Shown here in pieces: positions 22,526-28,550 of a stretch of DNA of 28,550 nucleotides. How positions within the stretch are numbered: the stretch's first letter is position 1; each line of letters starts with the position of its first letter. The notes below the pieces were generated by a model. The model was not told where the DNA came from. It made no database searches and was given only the letters and a program-made list of their open reading frames with translations. The DNA comes from CBDHHC01 sp050633205. Lineage in GTDB: Bacteria > Pseudomonadota > Alphaproteobacteria > Rhizobiales > CBDHHC01. The translations under genes and the position numbers were made by a program. Location of the stretch: contig JBOEGA010000044.1 in assembly GCA_050633205.1 (NCBI GenBank), forward strand, positions 1 to 28,550. Reading direction: 5' to 3'.

Positions 22526-25060
22526 TTAGTTAACTAATATCTGACGCTTGCCTGAATTATTCGGAGGACTGATAAGACCTTCTTCCTCCATTCGTTCTAT
22601 AAACGTTGCCGCTTTATTATATCCTACAGACAAACGCCTCTGCACATAACTAATGGAAACTTTCTGATCTCTCAACACCAAATCCACCGCTTTATCATAA
22701 AGCATGTCACCGCTCTTGCCTGATGAAGTTCCTTTTTCCTCTTCATCTTCCTTAACTGCGGTTACTTCTTCAATATATTCAGGTACTCCCTGTGCAGAAA
22801 GCATTTCAACAACAGTTTCAATTTCCTCGTCAGTAACATAGGGGCCATGCACCCTCAGACTCTTTCCTGCACTCGGCAGGTAAAGCATATCTCCTGAACC
22901 AAGCAACTGCTCAGCACCCATTTCACCAAGAATTGTTCGGCTATCGACTTTGGATGAAACTTGGTAACTTATTCGTGTTGGAAAGTTCGCTTTGATGGTA
23001 CCAGTGATAACATCCACGCTTGGTCTTTGAGTAGCTGTAATAAGGTGAATTCCGGCAGCACGTGCCATCTGTGCGAGCCTTTGTACAGCAGCCTCAATTT
23101 CTTTACCCGCAACCATCATCAAATCGGCCATTTCATCAATCACAACAACAATATATGGCAAGTCTTCAAAATCCATTTCCTCGTGTTGATAGATAGCTTC
23201 TCCGGTTTCATGGTCAAAGCCTGTCTGCACGACACGACTTAACTTCTCGCCTGTCGCCTTTGCCTGCTTCACACGCGCATTATATCCCTTAATGTTCCTC
23301 ACATTAATTTTGGACATCTTCTTGTAGCGCTCTTCCATCTCCTGAACGACCCATTTCAACGCGGCAACTGCCTTCTTTGGATCCGTAACAACTGGCGTTA
23401 ACAAATGCGGAATACCGTCATAAACAGAGAGTTCCAGCATTTTGGGGTCAATCATAATAAATTTGCACTGGTCAGGTGAAAGCTTGAACAACAGCGATAA
23501 AATCATCGCGTTAATACCAACCGATTTACCAGACCCCGTCGTTCCCGCGATCAGAAGGTGAGGCATTCCGACCAGATCAACTGTCACTGGTTCTCCGCCA
23601 ATAGTCCTGCCTAACACTAGAGGCAACTCGGCATCAGTCTCGGAGAAATCAGGCATTTCAAAAATATTTCGCAGATAAACTGTTTCCCTGGAATCATTGG
23701 GTAACTCGATACCAATCGCATTCCTGCCAGGAATTACAGAAACACGGGCAGATATAGCACTCATAGAACGTGCAATATCATTGGCAAGACCAATAACCCT
23801 TGCAGACTTTGTCCCGCGGGCTGGTTCAAATTCATATAATGTAACAACAGGCCCTGCATGAACGTTATTCACAGTACCAACAACACCAAAATCAGCTAGA
23901 ACCTCTTCGAGAGCATGAGCATTTTCCGTCAATGCCTCTTTACTGAGATATCCTGTTTTTTTTCTCGGGTCAGGTTTATTAAGAAGCCTGTAATTAGGTA
24001 AAATAAACTGTGAAACTTTCTGGGTCTTAACATGAGTTGCCGCTGGAGCATTCCGTGACTTGGCTTTCCTCTTACGCCTGCGTAATAGACTGGAAACCAG
24101 ATCTGGTCTGTTATCTTTATCTGCATAAGCTGCCAGCGGTTCATCTAGGTCAAAGGTACGCTCATCCTCTTCATCTTCATTCTGATTCGAATGACGAGTT
24201 GAAAAGCTTGGATATTTCTCCCTCTCTTCTTCTTCTGGACCAGCATATTCTTTGACATCTTCTTTTGGCTTATGACCGAAAACAGACCTGTCTTCCATCT
24301 CCAGTTTAGGGAAACTTTGCCTCTTGAACTGCCTCCGCTCACGCGCTGTTTTTACTTTTTCATACTTATAACCAATCGCGATAAATATGTTTTTGATCTC
24401 AAACGCGATATTAATAAGTATCCCCGCAATACCAAGGATCAGTGCCTTTATGCCAATTTGTTCCACGACGAACATTGATAGAAAATCACGTAATTTAACC
24501 GCGATAGCTCCAAACAAAAACAAAACACCGAATGCAAGAAGAAGGATAGCACTCAGTTTCACACTGGGCGGCAAGTAAACCATTTCAAGAAAAGTAGGAG
24601 CTTGTCTTAATAAACCATCCCCCATCATACCACCCAATCCATGTGGTAAAGGCCAGGCAGCCAGTTTCTTGTAATATGAAAATGCTCCCGCAAGACAGAG
24701 GATTGAAAGTGGCCAGGCAATGACCCTTAATAAGAAGCCCGTTGGAAAACGATAGGTTATGCAGTACCAGCCCCATGCTGCGATAGGCAGAAAAAAGAAA
24801 ATAGACGCCAGCCCGACTGACTGAAACATCATGTCCGCAAGAGTAGCACCGAAAGACCCAAGAAAATTCCGGGCCTCATGCGAGGTTGCATTGTTTGGAC
24901 TTGGGTCTCCGACTGACCAGGTAGCCAGACACATCCAGCCGGCAAGGGCTGCGCACAGGATAAAGATACCGGAAAATTGGATACACCAACGCCGGAGGGT
25001 TGCTTCAACACGATCAGGAAGCAGACGGTCAGAATCTACCGCTGTCCTCGTAACAACCAT
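22526..25060 (-). CDS. ftsK: DNA translocase FtsK
   Basis: This is an 844-residue septal DNA pump that clears the chromosome terminus at division. The N-terminus has four or five membrane segments (about residues 30-230), then a short charged linker (about 240-370). The motor has Walker A GTTGSGKSVG near residue 505 and Walker B IVVVIDEMADLM near 640, with TATQRPSVDVITG and the RISYQVSSKVDSRTILG arm. The C-terminal gamma winged helix (about 780-844) has SISYVQRRLSVGYNKAATFIERMEEEGLIS. All parts are present and intact. AGGG stands 7 nt before ATG 25060. The aminotransferase gene ends 13 bp upstream. Confidence 0.97.
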   Translation of the reverse strand: MVVTRTAVDSDRLLPDRVEATLRRWCIQFSGIFILCAALAGWMCLATWSVGDPSPNNATSHEARNFLGSFGATLADMMFQSVGLASIFFFLPIAAWGWYCITYRFPTGFLLRVIAWPLSILCLAGAFSYYKKLAAWPLPHGLGGMMGDGLLRQAPTFLEMVYLPPSVKLSAILLLAFGVLFLFGAIAVKLRDFLSMFVVEQIGIKALILGIAGILINIAFEIKNIFIAIGYKYEKVKTARERRQFKRQSFPKLEMEDRSVFGHKPKEDVKEYAGPEEEEREKYPSFSTRHSNQNEDEEDERTFDLDEPLAAYADKDNRPDLVSSLLRRRKRKAKSRNAPAATHVKTQKVSQFILPNYRLLNKPDPRKKTGYLSKEALTENAHALEEVLADFGVVGTVNNVHAGPVVTLYEFEPARGTKSARVIGLANDIARSMSAISARVSVIPGRNAIGIELPNDSRETVYLRNIFEMPDFSETDAELPLVLGRTIGGEPVTVDLVGMPHLLIAGTTGSGKSVGINAMILSLLFKLSPDQCKFIMIDPKMLELSVYDGIPHLLTPVVTDPKKAVAALKWVVQEMEERYKKMSKINVRNIKGYNARVKQAKATGEKLSRVVQTGFDHETGEAIYQHEEMDFEDLPYIVVVIDEMADLMMVAGKEIEAAVQRLAQMARAAGIHLITATQRPSVDVITGTIKANFPTRISYQVSSKVDSRTILGEMGAEQLLGSGDMLYLPSAGKSLRVHGPYVTDEEIETVVEMLSAQGVPEYIEEVTAVKEDEEEKGTSSGKSGDMLYDKAVDLVLRDQKVSISYVQRRLSVGYNKAATFIERMEEEGLISPPNNSGKRQILVN

Positions 25061-25073
25061 TATTTCACCCTAC

Positions 25074-26276
25074 TCACTTACACAAAACTGAACAAATACG
25101 CTTTAATGCCTCCCTGGTAATATCAATATCCTGCACCAAAGCTATTCGGATATAATCCACCCCCGGATTAAACCCTGTCCCATCTTGATGCGCCAGGTAG
25201 GCTCCCGGTAACACTTTGACACCAGATTCTTTCCAAAGTGTTTCCGTCATGACTTCTGATCCACCAAATTCCTTCATATTCAGCCAGATAAAAAACCCGC
25301 CGGACGGAATATTGATGGGAACCACAGACCCTAGCAGGTCTTTAGTTAACAAAAACTTTTCACGATACAATTGTCTGTTAGTTTCAACATGCTTTTCTTC
25401 ATTCCAGACTTTTTCAGAAACATGTTGGACAGGCAATGGCACCTGGGGACATGCTACATTCCTGAATTGGGAATAGGATCGCATGAAATTTTCATCTCCT
25501 GCGACAAAGCCAGACCTGAGCCCTGGCAGATTCGATCTCTTGGAGAGTGAATTAAACGCAACCACATTTTTAAAGGTAGCATCTATCCCATATGCCACTT
25601 CCAAAGCTCCCGCAGGAGCTGCATCAAAATAGATCTCCGAATAACATTCATCTGAAAACAGCATAAAGTCATATTTGCGGGCAAGTTGAATAGCTTTCTC
25701 CAGATAGGCCTTGTCAGCAACCGCCCCTTCCGGATTGGATGGAGAGCAAAGATAAAACGCAGCCGTCTGCTTCAGGATATTCTCATCAAGAGCATCAAGA
25801 TCAGGAAGAAAGCCTTTTTCCTCAACTGCAGGCAAAAACACAGCCCTGCCACCAGCGGCCATCGACCCTGCAACATAAACCTGATAAAATGGGTTCGGCA
25901 TCAGAAACACTGGCTTCTCATCAAATGATCTCCTGTTAACCGCAGAAAAAGCAGCCGAGAATAATCCCTCACGTGTACCGTTCAAAGGCAATATCAGGCT
26001 ATCCAGATCTGCAATACCTGCAAGTCCCGGATATCGTCTCTTCATCCATCCCCCAATACTCAACCGCAATCCAGGAGTGCCGGGGATTGGTGGATATTTT
26101 TCAAATCCGGCAACATGCTCAGCCAGAACATCAGAAACAAATGATGGCATACCGTGACGCGGCTCACCTATCGTCATATCAATAGGCTCTTGCCCTGCTT
26201 TCACATCAGCTAATAATGCTCTGTTGCGTGCAAATGGAGATGCAATAACATCTTCAAATTTCTGGTGGTGGCCCAT
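25074..26276 (-). CDS. dapC: PLP-dependent aminotransferase, N-succinyldiaminopimelate aminotransferase (DapC)-like
   Basis: This is a fold-type I aminotransferase of about 400 residues. PLP-lysine K246 lies in FNSLSKRSNLPGLRSGFVAGD, a phrase typical of DapC (lysine/diaminopimelate pathway, peptidoglycan precursor). Further marks are N181 (CSPSNPEGAV), D209 and Y212 (FSDECYSEIYF) and a C-terminal YIRIALVQD with the substrate-binding Arg. The family resemblance is good, but related aspartate-type aminotransferases cannot be excluded. ATG 26276 with AGGA 9 nt upstream is preferred over the TTG one codon earlier. It precedes ftsK by 13 bp and follows the amtB terminator. Confidence 0.82.
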   Translation of the reverse strand: MGHHQKFEDVIASPFARNRALLADVKAGQEPIDMTIGEPRHGMPSFVSDVLAEHVAGFEKYPPIPGTPGLRLSIGGWMKRRYPGLAGIADLDSLILPLNGTREGLFSAAFSAVNRRSFDEKPVFLMPNPFYQVYVAGSMAAGGRAVFLPAVEEKGFLPDLDALDENILKQTAAFYLCSPSNPEGAVADKAYLEKAIQLARKYDFMLFSDECYSEIYFDAAPAGALEVAYGIDATFKNVVAFNSLSKRSNLPGLRSGFVAGDENFMRSYSQFRNVACPQVPLPVQHVSEKVWNEEKHVETNRQLYREKFLLTKDLLGSVVPINIPSGGFFIWLNMKEFGGSEVMTETLWKESGVKVLPGAYLAHQDGTGFNPGVDYIRIALVQDIDITREALKRICSVLCK

Positions 26277-26300
26277 CAAATAAAATCCTCACTCCAATAG

Positions 26301-26332
26301 AAAAAGCCCGGAAGCATAAACTCCCGGGCTTT
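26301..26332 (-). terminator. Rho-independent terminator after amtB
   Basis: On the - strand AAAGCCCGGGA pairs with TCCGGGCTTT (a small bulge) and runs into TTTTT. It separates glnK-amtB from the aminotransferase gene. Confidence 0.85.
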
Positions 26333-26371
26333 AACATTTATCTTAAGTTTAAGCTATCTGTAAAATATAGC

Positions 26372-27733
26372 TTATACGCGCTGGCTACCAGCACCAAACT
26401 CAGGGTAAGCCTCAAGACCAATCTCTGCCTTGTCAAGCCCTTCAACTTCGTGCTCTTCAGATGGGCGAACACCAACTGTAAGGCGAAGAAGCATCCAGAG
26501 AATGAAGCTTGTTACGAAAACAAACACACCAATTACAGCGATACTGAATAGCTGTACGCCGATTTTTGCGTCACCATTTGAGAACACAACTGCGATAGTA
26601 CCCCAGATACCTGCAAACAGGTGAACTGGAATAGCACCAACAACATCGTCGATTTTCAGCTTGTCTAGTAGTGGAACCGTAAGAACAACGATTACGCCAC
26701 CAACAGCACCAACACCGATTGCAAGTAGTGGAGAAGGTGTAAGCGGCTCGGCAGTAATTGATACCAGACCAGCTAGAGCACCGTTAAGAGCCATTGTCAG
26801 ATCAACTTTGCCATACAACAACTGGTTAAGGATCATTGCAGCAACAACACCACCAGCAGCAGCAAGGTTAGTATTCATAAAGATATTTGATACGGCAGTA
26901 ACATCTTTAATAGAACCCATAGCTAGTTGAGAAGCACCATTAAATCCGAACCAACCCAGCCAAAGAATAAACACACCAAGTGTAGCAAGAGGCATGCTTG
27001 AACCAGGCATTGGATTTACTTGACCGTTAGGACCATATTTGCCAACACGTGCACCAACAATGATAGCACCGGCTAAAGCTGCCCAGCCACCTGTTGAGTG
27101 AACTAGAGTAGAGCCTGCAAAGTCAAGGAAGCCCATGTCATTCAGGAAGCCTTCGCCCCATTTCCAGTAACCTTGGATTGGGTAAATAATACCACAAAGA
27201 ATAGCTACGAAAATAAGGAATGGCCATAGTTTAACACGTTCAGCAACAGCACCGGATACGATCGAAGCAGTTGTCGCACAGAATACCATCTGGAAGAACC
27301 AGTCAGAAGAACCAGCATATTTATTGCTGTCAAAATCTTTAGCAACAGCCGCCAGAGTAGCAGCATCATCCAAAATTACTTTGAAGCTGAAGTCACCAAG
27401 ATAGTTAGCGATCAGGGCAGCATCACCAGGATACATCACATTATAACCAACAACCCAGTACATCAGACCGGCAATTGAATACAAGGCAACGTTTTTAGTA
27501 CACTGCATGGCAACATTCTTGGAACGAACCATTCCGGCTTCAAGCATGGCAAAACCTGCAGCCATCCACATAACCAGGAAGCCACCAATCAAAAATAGAA
27601 GCGTGTTAAATATGAACTGAACTTTTTGATCGAGTGGTACTGTCGGGTCTTCAGCTAAAGCTCCTCCCGATAGTCCGACAAGGCCAACACCCATTGCTGC
27701 ACTGGCCAAAAGAATTTTATTAGTTGTTTTCAT
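26372..27733 (-). CDS. amtB: Ammonium transporter AmtB
   Basis: This is a 453-residue Amt-family inner-membrane channel for ammonium. After a signal-peptide-like start (MKTTNKILLASAAMG to GALAEDP) come eleven expected membrane segments. The pore histidine pair is visible as VHSTGG and VHLFAGIWG, and the conserved LGWFGFNGAS segment is present. Start 27733 is chosen because a longer open frame would overlap glnK and lacks family resemblance; GAGAG lies upstream. It is 22 bp after glnK, so the pair is one operon, with GlnK expected to plug AmtB when nitrogen is plentiful. Confidence 0.96.
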   Translation of the reverse strand: MKTTNKILLASAAMGVGLVGLSGGALAEDPTVPLDQKVQFIFNTLLFLIGGFLVMWMAAGFAMLEAGMVRSKNVAMQCTKNVALYSIAGLMYWVVGYNVMYPGDAALIANYLGDFSFKVILDDAATLAAVAKDFDSNKYAGSSDWFFQMVFCATTASIVSGAVAERVKLWPFLIFVAILCGIIYPIQGYWKWGEGFLNDMGFLDFAGSTLVHSTGGWAALAGAIIVGARVGKYGPNGQVNPMPGSSMPLATLGVFILWLGWFGFNGASQLAMGSIKDVTAVSNIFMNTNLAAAGGVVAAMILNQLLYGKVDLTMALNGALAGLVSITAEPLTPSPLLAIGVGAVGGVIVVLTVPLLDKLKIDDVVGAIPVHLFAGIWGTIAVVFSNGDAKIGVQLFSIAVIGVFVFVTSFILWMLLRLTVGVRPSEEHEVEGLDKAEIGLEAYPEFGAGSQRV

Positions 27734-27755
27734 AAGTTGCACTCTCACTCCCGAA

Positions 27756-28094
27756 TTACAATGCGTCTGCGTCTGTTTCACCCGTACGGATGCGGACAGT
27801 TTGATCAATTGAGCCAACAAAGATCTTACCGTCTCCAATTTGGCCCGTTTTAGCTGCGCCAGTTATCGCCTCAATCGTCTTGTCGACAAGGTCCCCTGGT
27901 ACTGCAATTTCAATTTTCAACTTGGGAAGAAAATTCACGGCATATTCTGCACCGCGATAGATTTCTGTATGACCTTTTTGTCGGCCGTACCCTTTGACTT
28001 CAGTAACTGTAAGCCCCTGTACACCAATAGTAGTGAGAGCCTCACGCACATCATCAAGTTTGAATGGTTTGATGATAGCTGTAATTAGTTTCAT
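27756..28094 (-). CDS. glnK: Nitrogen regulatory protein P-II (GlnK)
   Basis: This is a 112-residue trimeric P-II signal protein that reports nitrogen status by binding ATP/ADP and 2-oxoglutarate and by uridylylation. T-loop tyrosine Y51 is in place (GRQKGHTEIYRGAEY); other marks are the MKLITAIIKPFKLDDVREAL start, TGQIGDGKIFV and a C-terminal IRTGETDADAL typical of GlnK. GGAAGGG precedes ATG 28094. It is the first gene of glnK-amtB, and the leader region holds a sigma-54-type promoter candidate. Confidence 0.97.
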   Translation of the reverse strand: MKLITAIIKPFKLDDVREALTTIGVQGLTVTEVKGYGRQKGHTEIYRGAEYAVNFLPKLKIEIAVPGDLVDKTIEAITGAAKTGQIGDGKIFVGSIDQTVRIRTGETDADAL

Positions 28095-28164
28095 AAGCGC
28101 ACCCTTCCTTTTTTCGAATTATTGAACACCCAATAGGCAAATGATCCAGTAACTCAATTTAAAT

Positions 28165-28199
28165 GAACCTCCCGGCAGGTGCTGCCGGATTACCGGTTC
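28165..28199 (-). promoter_or_regulatory. Hairpin at the 5' end of the glnK transcript
   Basis: CCGGCAG (28172-28178) pairs perfectly with CTGCCGG (28182-28188) on a 3-nt loop, extended by GAACC (28165-28169) with GGTTC (28195-28199). It begins at about the predicted start of a sigma-54 transcript. Confidence 0.5.
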
Positions 28200-28206
28200 G
28201 TATACT

Positions 28207-28222
28207 TTCAAAAGCTGTGCCA
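28207..28222 (-). promoter_or_regulatory. Sigma-54-type promoter candidate of glnK-amtB
   Basis: On the - strand TGGCAC-N5-TTGAA has the -24/-12 spacing of RpoN promoters and differs from TTGCA at one base. It lies about 115 bp before the glnK start. Sigma-54 control of glnK-amtB is well known in Proteobacteria. Confidence 0.6.
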
Positions 28223-28550
28223 AGTCCCGGTGGATATTTAACACGCTGAATCAACTCATACTTTTTATATTTGATTAATGTTTAATACTGAACAGCTTAC
28301 TAAAATTGAATATATTTTATGCAAAATATCAATTTTGCACAAAAAATAGCCGTTAAGTTCATAAGCATTTGACTATTTTTCAGTCAAAAACCACACCTTT
28401 TTAACATAAGCACTGGTTGCGCTAATTTGTTTCACATCACAACCTTGCCAACTTTGACTAAAAACTAGCTTCAATCATACGGGTCCGTCCCCTATATGTG
28501 TCAATAAAGTTGACATACCCCGGTAGAGATGTGCGACATAAGGTAAAAAT
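28223..28550. promoter_or_regulatory. Upstream region of glnK, rich in dyads
   Basis: No protein gene is seen. Three dyads are clear: TGCAAAAT-N4-ATTTTGCA (28320-28339), TTGACT-N7-AGTCAA (28369-28387) and TGTCAA-N5-TTGACA (28499-28515). The first lies about 100 bp upstream of the sigma-54 candidate, a usual place for an NtrC-type enhancer, but its spacing is not the standard NtrC consensus. The last may serve a gene beyond the window. Confidence 0.35.

Noticed and set aside
27734..27838. 35-residue N-terminal extension of AmtB.
   Set aside because: It would overlap glnK and lacks similarity to Amt proteins; the signal-peptide-like start at 27733 fits.
1..28550. CRISPR arrays, insertion sequences, phage or defence genes.
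   Set aside because: No regularly spaced repeats, transposase, recombinase, nuclease-helicase or toxin-antitoxin genes were seen on either strand.

Overview
The window looks like chromosomal core DNA of an alphaproteobacterium of moderate-to-low GC. Indicators are an aconitase next to a DUF1223 gene, a DUF2794 gene (a family I know only from Alphaproteobacteria), and the glnK-amtB / aminotransferase-ftsK-lolA-xth block. I cannot name the genus. There are no rRNA or tRNA genes, CRISPR arrays, transposases, phage genes or recombinases in the window.

Layout: (1) 1-3131, + strand: the 3' four-fifths of acnA with a strong terminator, then an exported thioredoxin-like DUF1223 protein. (2) 3174-5775, - strand: a NemA-type old yellow enzyme, an AraC/GyrI-like regulator and an HxlR regulator; HxlR diverges from a metallo-beta-lactamase-fold hydrolase (5896-6633) across a clear dyad. 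(3) 6745-8637, - strand: htpG. Upstream is about 700 bp without protein genes, holding two related hairpin elements that are probably small RNAs on the - strand. (4) 9352-11071: DUF2794, a PAT-type acetyltransferase and a Bax-inhibitor-1 membrane protein. (5) 11231-16387: FtsX-like permease and ABC ATPase divergent from tesA, the conserved ybbP-ybbA/tesA arrangement, then a Tas-like aldo/keto reductase. (6) 16469-19325: thpR, a tautomerase in an AT-rich pocket, a low-molecular-weight phosphatase, a pterin dehydratase lacking one catalytic His, and an L,D-transpeptidase-fold protein. (7) 19448-20873: an orphan OmpR-type response regulator and a cNMP-binding-fold protein behind a structured leader. 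(8) 20848-28094, - strand: xth, lolA, ftsK and a DapC-like aminotransferase, then amtB and glnK behind a sigma-54-type promoter.

Functional groups: nitrogen sensing and ammonium uptake (glnK-amtB); cell envelope and division (ftsK, lolA, L,D-transpeptidase fold, ABC exporter with TesA, possibly DapC); stress and detoxification (NemA-like, HxlR/MBL, htpG, Tas-like, xth); central metabolism (acnA).

Most of the window is ordinary. The best candidate for something undescribed is the pair of C-rich-loop RNA elements at 8791-9165. Next are the structured leader at 20216-20302, the pterin dehydratase with a replaced His, and the tautomerase pocket with its interlocked 3' repeats. All functions are assigned from sequence reading alone; no database search was run.
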